Shown: positions 19,473 to 28,473, numbered from the stretch's first letter. The stretch is 64,000 bases of DNA from Chitinophagaceae bacterium 26-R-25 (GCA_029906195.1 JARWSJ010000002.1:1240001-1304000), one strand, 5' to 3'. The notes: generated by a model not told the origin, from the sequence alone. Made by a program: numbers and translations.

Positions 19473-21961
19473 CACCATCTTGCAACTACTTTAATGTTCA
19501 ACAGCCGCGGCGTTAACCTGTTTGGAATCGCGTAAGTAGTGTTTGAGTAATCCTTGATGAACTGATACGAAATAACATTGTCACGATCGAGCAAATTGAA
19601 GACTTCAAGCGTTGCCCAGATATTTTCAAAAGCTTTGAAAGGACTGTGGCTGCGGCGTTTGCTGCGATCGCTGTCAAGCAGCAAGGCACTGAAACCAATG
19701 TCGACACGAATGTATGGATCGATGGTTAAAGCGTTGCGATACTTCACACTTCCGGGAACATTGTACGGAAGATTGGTACCGTAAAGCGTATTCAGATAAA
19801 CTTTGAAGTTTTTATTTGTCGACAAATAATCCTGGAAGAATAAACCAAAAGTGATCAGGCGATCAGTCGGCCTGCGGAACCAGCCACCTTCATGCTTAGT
19901 GCTGTCAACAGGCTGATTGAGCGAATCGAGTTTGTAATCGTAATAGTGGTCGCCTTCGATATTTTCTCTCGTGCGCATAAATCCAAGACTCACCCAGCTT
20001 TCAGCATCTTTTACAATGTCACCAAACAACCGCATCTCAAGACCTGTTGCATATGCTTTGGCGTTATTTTGTCCATAATAGCGAAGATTTACATTGTCAA
20101 TATCATAAGGAACCACATCCCACATGCCTTTGTAGTAGGCTTCTGCTGTAAAGCGCAATGCGCGATCGTTAAGGCCGACGAAATTATAATCCATGCCCGC
20201 CGTTACCTGCCAGCTTTTTTGGGATTTGAGATCGGTGTTGAGCGTGCCATCATATCGCCTCATTTCACGATAAAAAGGAGGTTGCTGGTACAATCCGAGA
20301 GCGCCTTTGAAAACAATATCTCTTTTCCAATGAATAGGTGTCCATGACAAACCAACACGGGGAGAAACTAAAAACTCTTTATTGAGCGTGTTGTAGTTGA
20401 ATCTTGCTCCAGCCTGCAATGTAAAACCTGATGAATCATGGAAGCTGATGTTGTCCTGTATGTAGCCCGAAAACCTGTTAATATCAAGATCTGCCGAGGA
20501 ATGCAAATAGCTCGACATATTCAGCTGCGACGTGTTGTAAGGCAGCGTATAGCCGGCAGAATCCTGCAGTTCCCATTCGTGCAATTTGTCGTGAACAAGT
20601 TGCTTTTCTGCAGTGGCACCCCATTGCCAAAAGTTCCTGTTTTTGCGAAGCGTTCCTTTATGGCTGATGTTCCAAACATCAATGTTCAGGCGGTCCCGCG
20701 TGTATTGCTGATATTGGCCCACACCAAGCGGATTGGTAATTTGCCCGTAGTCACTTTGTGTTTTATCAAAACTTCTTTCACCAAAAATATAAGCACCGGT
20801 TATGTCAACCGTTTCCTTTTCGTTGTCCTGGAAATAACTCGCCATCCACTTCAAACGAAGATTGCTACGCGGTTGCTGGATCACACTTAAGCCAACAAAA
20901 TTGGTTTTGTATTCGTCTTTTTCACGTCCCTCGAAGTAAGTGTCAAGACCCAGGTTTGAAGTGTAATAAGCCGAGAAAACAGAAGCCGTTTGACTACTGA
21001 ATTCCGGTATTAATGTGAATTTGGTTTTGGAAAAATTGGTCAATAGTTCGGCAGATAATTTATCAGTAAGCTGATAAGTGAACAAGCCCTGAAAGTCTGC
21101 GGAGGAGGGAATATAGCTTCCCTTTGTTTCCTGGCTGCTTAGAAGATTCTGATTACTTCTGTTCCTTACGCCAAGTAAATAGGTGAACTTGTTTTTTTTA
21201 TCAGTTCCTTCTACATTAAAACCTTGCTCCAGTAAACTTATATATGCAGAGCCTCCAAAACGTTTTGGTTTTTTGTATTGTATGTCCAAAACAGAAGACA
21301 TCTTATCTCCGTACTTCGCCTGGAATCCACCATTGTAAAAGCTAACGGTTCGTGTGAGTTCCGGATTGATAAAGCTTAATCCTTCCTGCTGCCCGCTTTT
21401 TACGAGATATGGCCGAAATATTTCGAAGTCATTCACGTAAATAAGATTCTCATCGTAGTTACCGCCGCGAACAGAATAATTTGATGTTAGCTCATTATTG
21501 CTGCCCACAAATACTTTGATCATACTTTCAATACCGCCGGTAGGAGAGGGAATATTGATAACCTGTTTTGGATTGATGAGCATCAGGCCCGCTTCTTCGC
21601 GTTGTTTGCGATCGTTTGTAATGATCACTTCTTCCAGCTCCTTCGCGCTTTTCTCCATGCGCACAACAACCGTTTCATTTTCGTTTTCATTCAAAATGAA
21701 ATTGCGTTGCTCTTGTTTATAACCCGTGTAACTAAATACAATGGCGAATGCTTTATTGGCAGGAACTTTCAACTTAAAGGTGCCCGAATCACTTGTGAAG
21801 ATGCCATTTGTTTGGCCCAAAACAACAACAGAGACGCGTGCAATCGGGTTTTCATTTTCATCCAGCACCTTGCCGGAAATAAAAGCCGTTTTTTTCTGCG
21901 CCGACACAAATTGGAATAGGAAAAGGAGGAATAATATTGCAAATGATCTTCTTAAAGTCAT
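19472..21961 (-). CDS. TonB-dependent outer membrane receptor
   Basis: 829 residues from the ATG at 21961. After a signal peptide ending at VSAQ come a carboxypeptidase-regulatory-like domain (FISGKVLDENENPIARVSV, about 28-110), a plug domain (IPSPTGGIESMIKVF to SVLDIQYKKP, about 130-250) and a long beta barrel. The last strand ends in KVVARW with a C-terminal aromatic residue, as usual for outer membrane barrels. It imports a ligand with TonB energy. No SusD partner or DUF4249 gene adjoins, so the ligand is unknown. An extra ATG three codons upstream is possible. Confidence 0.92.
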   Translation of the reverse strand: MTLRRSFAILFLLFLFQFVSAQKKTAFISGKVLDENENPIARVSVVVLGQTNGIFTSDSGTFKLKVPANKAFAIVFSYTGYKQEQRNFILNENENETVVVRMEKSAKELEEVIITNDRKQREEAGLMLINPKQVINIPSPTGGIESMIKVFVGSNNELTSNYSVRGGNYDENLIYVNDFEIFRPYLVKSGQQEGLSFINPELTRTVSFYNGGFQAKYGDKMSSVLDIQYKKPKRFGGSAYISLLEQGFNVEGTDKKNKFTYLLGVRNRSNQNLLSSQETKGSYIPSSADFQGLFTYQLTDKLSAELLTNFSKTKFTLIPEFSSQTASVFSAYYTSNLGLDTYFEGREKDEYKTNFVGLSVIQQPRSNLRLKWMASYFQDNEKETVDITGAYIFGERSFDKTQSDYGQITNPLGVGQYQQYTRDRLNIDVWNISHKGTLRKNRNFWQWGATAEKQLVHDKLHEWELQDSAGYTLPYNTSQLNMSSYLHSSADLDINRFSGYIQDNISFHDSSGFTLQAGARFNYNTLNKEFLVSPRVGLSWTPIHWKRDIVFKGALGLYQQPPFYREMRRYDGTLNTDLKSQKSWQVTAGMDYNFVGLNDRALRFTAEAYYKGMWDVVPYDIDNVNLRYYGQNNAKAYATGLEMRLFGDIVKDAESWVSLGFMRTRENIEGDHYYDYKLDSLNQPVDSTKHEGGWFRRPTDRLITFGLFFQDYLSTNKNFKVYLNTLYGTNLPYNVPGSVKYRNALTIDPYIRVDIGFSALLLDSDRSKRRSHSPFKAFENIWATLEVFNLLDRDNVISYQFIKDYSNTTYAIPNRLTPRLLNIKVVARW

Positions 21962-21970
21962 TACCGGCAA

Positions 21971-22325
21971 TGGTTTGTTCGCAGCAATATTAACTTTTTA
22001 ATTCGAGAAAGGGGAGAGATATTGAACGCTGATTTTCATGATTGTTATGATGGTCATGATTTGACATTTGGATGGGCACACAGATGACACGGATTAGCCG
22101 GATTTACTCATATTTTTTTCCGTACGCGGCTACGATGAAGCTGATGTGTTCTTAATGGTACTATCTTCTAAAATTTAAAATCTATATTTTGTTGCGCCTC
22201 TTTAAAGGTTACATTTAAAACACAAAATATCCTTGTAAATCCGTCCAATCAATATCCGTGTGCTTTAAATCAAATCAAAAGATCATTGCAAATCATGAAA
22301 ATCATGAAAATCTGTGTTCCTTCTC
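21971..22325. repeat. Gene-free stretch with a nested inverted repeat
   Basis: Outer arms: AACGCTGATTTTCATGATTG (from 22024) against AATCATGAAAATCATGAAAATC (to 22312). Just inside lies GCACACAGATGACACGGATT (22076-22095), opposed by AATCCGTCCAATCAATATCCGTG (22239-22261). The middle (22110-22235) is A+T-rich with no feature that I recognise. No reading frame of note. Confidence 0.75.
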
Positions 22326-22973
22326 TCAAATGCTTTTCAACTCGTGTATCGTCTGCTTTGGATCTTTCGATTTGAAAACAGTGCTCCCAGCCACCAGCAC
22401 ATGGGCACCTGCTTCAATAATGGATTTTGCATTGGCCAATGTTATGCCACCATCCACTTCAATTTTTGTATTCAGGCCCAATGCGTCGATTCTTTCGCGA
22501 AGCGCTTTTATTTTTTTTAGCGTTTGAGGAATGAATTTCTGTCCCCCAAAACCGGGGTTCACACTCATGATCAGGACTAAGTCAATGTCCTGTATGACGT
22601 CTTGCAGCAACTGGATAGGTGTATGGGGATTAAGCGCCACACCGGCCAGCATGCCAAGGTCTTTTATTTGCTGAATGTTTCTGTGCAAATGCCTGCACGC
22701 CTCGTAGTGAACCGTCAAAATATCTGCACCGGCATTTTTAAAATCCTGCGCATACTTTTCAGGCTCTTCGATCATTAAATGCACATCGCAAACTTTTGTA
22801 GTTGCCGTGCGAATTTGCTCGATCACTGGCAGTCCATAACTAATGTTGGGAACAAAACGTCCATCCATCACATCCAGGTGAAACCAATCGGCCTCACTTT
22901 CATTAAGCATTTTACATTCATCTGCAAGGTGTAAAAAATCAGACGCAAGTAGTGATGGTGCTATGATGGGCAT
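22326..22973 (-). CDS. rpe: Ribulose-phosphate 3-epimerase
   Basis: 215 residues, the normal family length, forming a TIM barrel. It interconverts ribulose 5-phosphate and xylulose 5-phosphate in the pentose phosphate pathway. Key segments are visible: IAPSLLASDFLHL at the start, HLDVMDGRFVPNIS (about 33-46) with metal-binding His and catalytic Asp, DVHLMIEEP (about 66), MSVNPGFGGQKFI (about 140) and EVDGGI (about 175) with the second Asp, then GSTVF phosphate-binding residues. The call is secure. It is flanked on both sides by dispersed repeats. Confidence 0.97.
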   Translation of the reverse strand: MPIIAPSLLASDFLHLADECKMLNESEADWFHLDVMDGRFVPNISYGLPVIEQIRTATTKVCDVHLMIEEPEKYAQDFKNAGADILTVHYEACRHLHRNIQQIKDLGMLAGVALNPHTPIQLLQDVIQDIDLVLIMSVNPGFGGQKFIPQTLKKIKALRERIDALGLNTKIEVDGGITLANAKSIIEAGAHVLVAGSTVFKSKDPKQTIHELKSI

Positions 22974-23007
22974 GATGTGTATTTTTTGATTGGCAAGATA
23001 GCAATTT

Positions 23008-23103
23008 AGTTGAGAGTTGAGAATGGAGAGTTGAGAGTTATTCTTTTTGTAAAGGCTGGAATTATAAACATAACTTTCAACTCTCCATTCTCAACTCTCA
23101 ACT
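23008..23103. repeat. 33-base inverted repeat of GTTGAGAGTTGAGAATGG words
   Basis: 23008-23040 and 23071-23103 match as reverse complements at 32 of 33 positions with a 30-base loop. Between two leftward genes. A single arm of the same family occurs near 41969-42000. Confidence 0.9.
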
Positions 23104-23108
23104 CTCAA

Positions 23109-24119
23109 TTAACTCCTCATTCTCTTAATTCCTTCTTTCGCTTCGGTAAAATTGCGGTCGAGTTGACTTGCCCTGATGTAATTATTTAACGCTTCTTCTT
23201 TATTGCCGGCAGCTTCATAAGCCCTGCCGAGCCAGTAGTAGACGTCAGCATCAGTGTTGGAAACGGTTGTGGCCAGTTGAAGTGTAGTGATCGCTTCCTG
23301 TGGTTTTTTTTGTTCAATAAAAAGAATTCCTTTTTCAATATAGGCATCGGTAAACTTCCAATCCATTTTTATGCATTGGTCAAACTGCGCAACGGCATTC
23401 GCATAGTCATCTATGTTGGAGTAATAGACACCTTTCAGGAAAACGGCGTCGATCAATTCACCGGTGGAATCGGCTTTGAGCAAAGCATCGCAAAGCGAAA
23501 GCGTTTTCTTGTTTTTTGTTTCAGCGTACAAATTAGCAAGTGCAAGACCAGAAAGCTGCAAAGGCTGGATAGTATAAGATCTTTCAAGATCAGCAATCGC
23601 CTGCGTTGTATCGGCAAGAGCGGCAAGTAGCGTGCCTTTCTCATACCAGGCTTCAAAATCATTGCTGTCTTTCTTGATCATATCGTCATATAAAGCAAGC
23701 GCATCTTCTCTTTTGCCATCACTTACATATATTTCAGCAATCTTTCTTTTGAAATCGGTATTCGCAGGATACATCTTCATGCATTCATGGAGCAGGTCCA
23801 ATGCATCATTAAGTTTTCCGGTGATCATTAAATTGGAAGCATAAGATGTTGCAGTGATCTCGTCTGGCTGCAGGCTCCAAGCTTTTTTGAAATCGTTCGT
23901 TGCCAGCTCATGAAGTCCTTTTTGGGAAAGAAGTCCCGCCCTTTGTTTGTACAGATCCGCATTGTCGGGCAGCAATCTAATGCTATCAGTCAATACATCA
24001 AACGGTGGAGATTTAAGTATTTTCTCGTTCTCGGATTTGCCTTTCTTATCGAAAAAATTACAGCCGATCAAAATTACAGCCAACATGAAAAAAGTGAAGA
24101 TGTAAAAGTTGCGTTCCAT
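23109..24119 (-). CDS. TPR-repeat lipoprotein
   Basis: 336 residues. A type II signal ends at ILIGC with the lipidated Cys near residue 20. The rest (about 45-335) is a run of about eight tetratricopeptide repeats, seen as recurring patterns such as A-x3-YDDMI-x5-D-x2-AWYEKGTLLA and the final EEALNNYIRASQLDRNFTEA. TPR solenoids bind protein partners. A lipid anchor suggests the periplasmic face of a membrane; the partner is unknown. It diverges from the small membrane protein at 24400. Confidence 0.82.
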   Translation of the reverse strand: MERNFYIFTFFMLAVILIGCNFFDKKGKSENEKILKSPPFDVLTDSIRLLPDNADLYKQRAGLLSQKGLHELATNDFKKAWSLQPDEITATSYASNLMITGKLNDALDLLHECMKMYPANTDFKRKIAEIYVSDGKREDALALYDDMIKKDSNDFEAWYEKGTLLAALADTTQAIADLERSYTIQPLQLSGLALANLYAETKNKKTLSLCDALLKADSTGELIDAVFLKGVYYSNIDDYANAVAQFDQCIKMDWKFTDAYIEKGILFIEQKKPQEAITTLQLATTVSNTDADVYYWLGRAYEAAGNKEEALNNYIRASQLDRNFTEAKEGIKRMRS

Positions 24120-24130
24120 GGCTGAAAGGT

Positions 24131-24370
24131 AAGTAATTTGAAAATTTGAGGATTTGAAAATTTGAGAATGGAACGCAGATAGTCATGATTTTCATGATTG
24201 GTTGGATTAGAAATTTGATATTCGAAATTTGAGAAATAAGAAAAACACTGATCAATTCAAAGCTTTGATATCAAATCTCAAATCAAAAAATCATTTCAAA
24301 TCATGACAATCATGAAAATCTGCGTTCTCCCTCATGTTCAAATTTTCAAATTCCCAAATTTTCAAATTAT
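24131..24370. repeat. Onion-type inverted repeat: two word families nested in mirrored order
   Basis: From outside in: a TTTGAAAATTTGAGGATTTG arm (24137-24166) opposed by TTCAAATTTTCAAATTCCC (24335-24368), then GAACGCAGATAGTCATGATT (24170-24189) opposed by AATCATGACAATCATGAAAATCTG (24300-24324), then AATTTGATATTCGAAATTTG opposed by TTTGATATCAAATCTCAAATC. It fills the divergent gap between the TPR and membrane-protein genes, so it cannot be only a terminator. Confidence 0.85.
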
Positions 24371-24399
24371 TGCCTAGTTTAGCGGCCAAACTACACATT

Positions 24400-24846
24400 A
24401 TGTATACTGGTCTTTTACACTTGCATAGCTTTTTACGTTGGGTTATCCTGATTTTGTTATTGATTGGTCTGGTTCAGGCGTATACTGCTAAAAGTAATCC
24501 TGATGCAGGCGCAAAACTTAAGAAAACAAGTTTATTTCTGTTGATCTCTGCGCATACAACTTTCCTGATTGGTTTATACCAGTGGATCGTGGGCCCTTGG
24601 GGACTGAAGAACATCACCAATCTTGGTATGAGTGCAGTAATGAAAGATGACGTGTACAGATTTTTCGCAGTAGAGCATTTAACAGGAATGCTTATCGCAA
24701 TCGTGTTAATTACCATTGCTCGCGGTAAAGTGAAAAAAGCTGCTTACGGCGCGGCATTTTGGCTGTATTTCATTGCACTTGTAATAATCCTCGTAAGCAT
24801 TCCATGGCCAGGAAGAATGGCGGGTGCAGGAAGAGGCTGGATTTAA
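24400..24846 (+). CDS. Small four-helix membrane protein with conserved-looking histidines
   Basis: 148 residues with four hydrophobic segments. Histidines lie within or at the edge of the first three: LLHLHSFLRW, LISAHTTFLIG and AVEHLTGML. That pattern would suit haem or metal binding, and relatives are often labelled cytochrome b-like, but no such family is proven here. The ATG at 24400 is preferred because the upstream extension is repeat sequence. Expected in the inner membrane. Confidence 0.6.
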   Translation: MYTGLLHLHSFLRWVILILLLIGLVQAYTAKSNPDAGAKLKKTSLFLLISAHTTFLIGLYQWIVGPWGLKNITNLGMSAVMKDDVYRFFAVEHLTGMLIAIVLITIARGKVKKAAYGAAFWLYFIALVIILVSIPWPGRMAGAGRGWI

Positions 24847-25021
24847 TTAATTTGAAAATGGAACGCAGATCGTCATGATTGTCATGATTGGTTATGATTA
24901 GAAATTTGATATTTGAAATAAGGTAAAGACACTAATCAATTTCAGATATTAAATTTCAAATCTCCAATCAAAAAATCATATCAATCATGAAAATCATGAA
25001 AATCTGCGTTCTCCCTGATTT
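24846..25021. repeat. Inverted repeat, AACGCAGAT...TCATGATTG family
   Basis: Arms GAACGCAGATCGTCATGATTG (from 24857) and ATCATGAAAATCATGAAAATC (to about 25005), with an inner pair of AAATTTGATATTTGAAAT and ATTAAATTTCAAATC. It closely resembles the neighbouring locus at 24170-24330, so two copies flank the 24400-24846 gene. Convergent gap. Confidence 0.85.
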
Positions 25022-25026
25022 CAAAT

Positions 25027-26124
25027 TCACAAAGCGGCTGCTACTTTACCCATCTCTTCAACAGTCCCTACAGTAAGGCGACACCACCTGGTGTTTTTTT
25101 CATACGTTCTGATGCCTGCAATATCCTTTGCTTCTAATTGGGCAACGATATCTTTCGAATAGTTTTCACAGTTGAAATACACAAAATTTGTGCTCGAAGG
25201 GATGTATGAAATGTTCGCTTTTTTAAGCGCATTGTAGAATATCTCTTTCGCCTTTGCGTTTTCCGTTTTACAATAGTTCACAAAGTTTTTATCGTCCAGA
25301 GAGGCCAACGCCCCTGCAAGCGATACCGCACTCGCACTGGCATTTGCCCATGGCTGCAACGAAGTTATTTCACTAATGGTTTGTGGATGCGCAAGAATAT
25401 AACCAAGCCTTGCACCGGCCATGCCATAGACTTTTGAGAACGTTTTTGCAACAAGCAAATTTGGAAATTCATTTACCAGTTTAGCCATACTCGGAGTGTC
25501 GTTAAACTCTGTATATGCCTCATCAAGTAAAATGGTACAAGTGGGAGCGACATTGCGTATAAATGCTTCCAGTTCATTCGGCGGCAACACAGTTCCCGTT
25601 GGGTTATTGGGGTTGCACAGATAAATGAGCTTCGTGTTTGATTCAATACCATTCTTCATTGCATTCAGATCGATGACCCTTGAGCCCGTTAGCGGTATAG
25701 TCTTGATGTCCAACCCTATCTTTTTTGCAGCAGGTGTCCATGCAAGAAAACTTACTTCAGGAACAATGGCCGACCCTTTCTTCAAAACCGTCCATGCACC
25801 CACAATGCCAAGGAGTTCGGAAGATCCTGCACCGATCACAACGTTAGACGCATTTAGATTGTACTCCTTGCCAATCCTCGCTCTCAATTGATCAACAGCG
25901 TCTATAGGATAACGGTTCGATGCTGTTACGGCATCCATCATTGCTTTACGGGCCATTGGCGAAGGTCCGTATGGGTTTTCATTAAACCCCAACCTTATCA
26001 TGGGTTTTGACGGAGGGAAATTGGCGATAATGCGGGACTCCGTCTTTCCCGCGAACGCATCTCTGCTAAATGCAAAAGCTGCAGCTGCCAAAGCAGTATT
26101 ACGCAGCATTTCACGGCGTTGCAT
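25027..26124 (-). CDS. Tat-exported class I/II aminotransferase, histidinol-phosphate aminotransferase-like
   Basis: 365 residues. The start MQRREMLRNTALAAAAFAFS looks like a twin-arginine signal ending at DAFAG. The body is a PLP aminotransferase of the HisC-like branch: GAGSSELLGI (about 90) for phosphate binding, YLCNPNNPTGTVL (about 160) with the Asn, LLDEAYTEF (about 190) with the Asp, and TFSKVYGMAGARLGYI (about 218) with the PLP-binding Lys. Most HisC enzymes are cytoplasmic, so export is unusual; similar signal-bearing homologues exist in this phylum. The substrate outside the cytoplasm is unknown. Probably co-transcribed with the phosphoesterase gene 53 bases upstream. Confidence 0.85.
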   Translation of the reverse strand: MQRREMLRNTALAAAAFAFSRDAFAGKTESRIIANFPPSKPMIRLGFNENPYGPSPMARKAMMDAVTASNRYPIDAVDQLRARIGKEYNLNASNVVIGAGSSELLGIVGAWTVLKKGSAIVPEVSFLAWTPAAKKIGLDIKTIPLTGSRVIDLNAMKNGIESNTKLIYLCNPNNPTGTVLPPNELEAFIRNVAPTCTILLDEAYTEFNDTPSMAKLVNEFPNLLVAKTFSKVYGMAGARLGYILAHPQTISEITSLQPWANASASAVSLAGALASLDDKNFVNYCKTENAKAKEIFYNALKKANISYIPSSTNFVYFNCENYSKDIVAQLEAKDIAGIRTYEKNTRWCRLTVGTVEEMGKVAAAL

Positions 26125-26177
26125 GGTCATGTTTAATAGTGTTGGTTTTGGTTCTTGTAAGATAAGAAAAACTTTCC

Positions 26178-26675
26178 TCAGAACCTTTTGCCAAGCTCTA
26201 TTACTTCGCAGTTTTTTATGTTTTTTGCATCAATATCAAATCGAATAAGCGTTCGCACCTGGTGCCAGCCTTGTTTTCCCGCCGCACCGGGATTTATGTG
26301 CAGGCATTTTAGTTTTTCATCGTACATGACCTTCAAAATGTGTGAATGTCCGCTTATGAACATTCCTGCATGGGTTTCCATAATTCTCTGCTTAACGCCG
26401 GGTGCATATTTGTTTGGATAACCGCCAATATGCTTCATGTAAACAGTAACCTCTTCGCAATTGAAAACAAGTTCCTCTGGGTATGAATATCTGATATCGG
26501 GGCCGTCAATGTTGCCATACACACCTTTCAGTGGTTTAAAGGCTTTTAGTTTGTCAGCGATTTCAGCAGTTCCAAAATCGCCCGCATGCCATATTTCATC
26601 GCACTTATCAAAGTAGTTGAAAACGGCATCATCAAGAAAGTTATGCGTATCGGAGATGAGTCCAATTTTAGTCAT
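26178..26675 (-). CDS. Calcineurin-like metallophosphoesterase, YfcE/MJ0936 type
   Basis: 165 residues, the size of small YfcE-like phosphodiesterases. The metal-site motifs are in order: ISDTHNFLDD (Asp and His, about 7), HAGDFGT (about 35), GNIDGPD (about 54), and a later GHSHI (about 112) and HINPGAAG (about 131). It probably hydrolyses phosphodiesters in the cytoplasm; the natural substrate is not known for most members. First gene of a likely pair with the aminotransferase. Confidence 0.9.
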   Translation of the reverse strand: MTKIGLISDTHNFLDDAVFNYFDKCDEIWHAGDFGTAEIADKLKAFKPLKGVYGNIDGPDIRYSYPEELVFNCEEVTVYMKHIGGYPNKYAPGVKQRIMETHAGMFISGHSHILKVMYDEKLKCLHINPGAAGKQGWHQVRTLIRFDIDAKNIKNCEVIELGKRF

Positions 26676-26679
26676 GGCA

Positions 26680-26757
26680 AAAATTCAAAAGTAAAAAGTA
26701 AAAGGTCAAAAAATGCGCTAGACTCCGTTTTTGACCTTTTACCTTTTGAATTTAACA
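26680..26757. repeat. Inverted repeat of AAATTCAAAAGTAAAAAGT words
   Basis: Left arm 26680-26711 and right arm 26728-26753 (TTTTTGACCTTTTACCTTTT). Both contain the locus-specific AAAAGGTCAAAA/TTTTGACCTTTT. It sits in a divergent gap, only a few bases before the start codon of the phosphoesterase gene. Confidence 0.85.
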
Positions 26758-26870
26758 AAAACGTGGTCGCCGATGTTATTTTCTCTTTAAATAATAAGGT
26801 GGCTAAAATAACCCATTGTAGCTATGGTATCATTTTAGTATATTTAAAGTGAACAAAAAACTTGCTCATT

Positions 26871-27260
26871 ATGATAAAAATCAACGAATTAAAAGAAGGC
26901 GATTATGTAATGGCCGACTTTGAGGGCCAGAAAAAAGAAGGAGTGGTAACAGAATTGAATCATGAAGACAAAGAAATTTGTGTGAGGACAGATGTGCAGA
27001 CATTCTGGTTCAAGCCGGAGGATCTTTATCCCATACCTTTAGATGAAAACCAGTTAGCCAAACTTGGTTTTGAAAAAGAAGCGTACGAAAATAATTATAC
27101 AAAGTATAAAAAGGGGCCTTTCAGGGTTCTATTGAATTCCAAAGGTTTCAATGATTTTGAAATATGGTACAGAGAAGATCACCGCCTGATAAAGATGCCG
27201 ATAGCGGTGCACCAGCTTCAAAATCACTATTTACAAATGACAAAAGTTGAGCTGGTTTAA
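26871..27260 (+). CDS. Conserved-looking hypothetical protein
   Basis: 129 residues from the ATG at 26871; an ATG at 26862 could add three residues. The sequence is soluble and has no signal peptide. The N-terminal half (INELKEGDYVMADFEGQKKE) looks like a small beta barrel, and the C-terminal half has a FEIWYREDHRLIKMP segment. I do not recognise a family. It stands alone just upstream of the ribosomal operon but is separated from it by 362 bases including a dispersed repeat, so it is probably not part of that operon. Confidence 0.65.
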   Translation: MIKINELKEGDYVMADFEGQKKEGVVTELNHEDKEICVRTDVQTFWFKPEDLYPIPLDENQLAKLGFEKEAYENNYTKYKKGPFRVLLNSKGFNDFEIWYREDHRLIKMPIAVHQLQNHYLQMTKVELV

Positions 27261-27299
27261 ACAATAAGAAAAGGAGCAAAGCAATTTGCTCCTTTTTAA

Positions 27300-27390
27300 T
27301 AATTGAATAACTCGGTAATTGAGTAACTGATTGAAATTCAAAGTGATTTAGGTTACCCAGTTATTCAGTTACTCAGTTATTCAGTTATTA
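27300..27390. repeat. Inverted repeat of (ACTGAATA)n / (TATTCAGT)n
   Basis: Left arm 27300-27333 (AATTGAATAACTCGGTAATTG) and right arm 27351-27388 (TTACCCAGTTATTCAGTTAC). Same family as 11385-11430 and 55848-55946. The rest of the 27261-27622 gap holds one arm of the CTTTTTACTTTTGCC family (27470-27490) and the infA promoter. Confidence 0.8.
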
Positions 27391-27598
27391 TCGAAAAGGT
27401 CCTGCATTCCTTCACGATGGCCCGGACAGCGACTTTTCAAGAGGTTATAATGCCGCAGCCTTTTGACTTTCACCTTTTTACTTTTGCCTTAAATTAGGCA
27501 TATTCAATTTTTTTGCTATTTTTAACGCCGTATTTAAGAATAATATGCATAAAAAGGAATTTTTTCTCCATTTATTTTATTATTAATTTATAAACTCC

Positions 27599-27606
27599 TA
27601 TCTTTG
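27599..27606 (+). promoter_or_regulatory. Candidate -7 element of the alpha ribosomal operon
   Basis: TATCTTTG matches TAnnTTTG exactly and lies 17 bases before the infA ATG, in a very A+T-rich stretch. It implies a short leader and an operon promoter here rather than read-through from a spc operon. Confidence 0.6.
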
Positions 27607-27622
27607 CGCTCCCAAAAATAGT

Positions 27623-27841
27623 ATGGCGAAACAAGCATTAATCAAACAGGATGGAATCATTTTAGAAGCATTGTCAAACGCGATGTTCAAGGTGAAGTTG
27701 GAAAATGGGCATGAAATTCTGGCTACAATCTCAGGAAAAATGAGAATGCACTATATCAGAATTTTACCAGGCGATAAGGTGGGTGTGGAGATGAGTCCAT
27801 ACGATCTATCAAGGGGAAGGATTATTTTCAGATACAAATAA
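27623..27841 (+). CDS. infA: Translation initiation factor IF-1
   Basis: 72 residues, the usual size, forming one S1-like OB fold. The conserved [20 protein letters not shown] and [23 protein letters not shown] segments are present. IF-1 occupies the ribosomal A site during initiation. First gene of the alpha operon, 38 bases before rpmJ. Confidence 0.98.
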   Translation: MAKQALIKQDGIILEALSNAMFKVKLENGHEILATISGKMRMHYIRILPGDKVGVEMSPYDLSRGRIIFRYK

Positions 27842-27879
27842 TCCGCATTAAAAGGCTAAACGTTTTAAATTAAATAACA

Positions 27880-27996
27880 ATGAAAGTTCGTGCATCAATC
27901 AAGAAGCGCAGCGCAGATTGTAAGATCGTGAGGAGAAAAGGAAAGCTGTATGTAATTAACAAGAAAAATCCTCGTTACAAACAAAGACAAGGATAA
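27880..27996 (+). CDS. rpmJ: 50S ribosomal protein L36
   Basis: A 38-residue protein, [20 protein letters not shown] followed by an 18-residue basic tail ending QRQG. It has a single Cys, so it lacks the full zinc ribbon (zinc-independent form). It lies between infA and rpsM, the standard place for rpmJ. Confidence 0.97.
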   Translation: MKVRASIKKRSADCKIVRRKGKLYVINKKNPRYKQRQG

Positions 27997-28048
27997 TCTT
28001 GAGATTACCGAAGTTTGAAACATTAAAATCGAAAATTAAAATAGAATT

Positions 28049-28429
28049 ATGGCTCGTATTGCCGGTGTTGATTTACCAAAAAACAAGAGAGGCGAAATAG
28101 GTTTAACCTATATTTACGGAATTGGCCGTTCATCAGCCCAGTACATTTTGGAGAAAGCAGGTATTTCTTTTGATAAAAAAGTTCATACATGGAATGACGA
28201 AGAGCAAGCTGCTATTCGTAACATCATCAATGATGAATTTAAAGTAGAAGGTGCTTTGCGCTCTGAAGTATCAATGAGCATTAAACGCTTACTTGATATC
28301 GCATGTTACCGTGGCTTACGTCATCGTAAAGGTTTGCCTGTTCGTGGTCAACGCACCAAAACAAATAGCCGTACTCGTAAAGGTAAACGTAAGACAGTTG
28401 CCGGTAAGAAAAAGGCCGCTAAGAAATAA
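28049..28429 (+). CDS. rpsM: 30S ribosomal protein S13
   Basis: 126 residues. [20 protein letters not shown] at the start, the conserved YIYGIGRS, and the C-terminal [19 protein letters not shown] stretch followed by a Lys-rich tail that reaches the tRNAs. Sits in the head of the small subunit. 155 bases separate it from rpsK, unusually long for this pair. Confidence 0.98.
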   Translation: MARIAGVDLPKNKRGEIGLTYIYGIGRSSAQYILEKAGISFDKKVHTWNDEEQAAIRNIINDEFKVEGALRSEVSMSIKRLLDIACYRGLRHRKGLPVRGQRTKTNSRTRKGKRKTVAGKKKAAKK

Positions 28430-28433
28430 TTAA

Positions 28434-28473
28434 TAGCTGTTGATGAGCTCAATCGCTTATTGACAGCTGTTTT
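28434..28473 (+). terminator. Hairpin in the rpsM-rpsK gap
   Basis: AGCTGTTGA... pairs with ...TTGACAGCT around a loop of about 18 bases, followed by GTTTTTAT. It could be a weak terminator or an attenuator or processing site inside the ribosomal operon. Confidence 0.45.
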
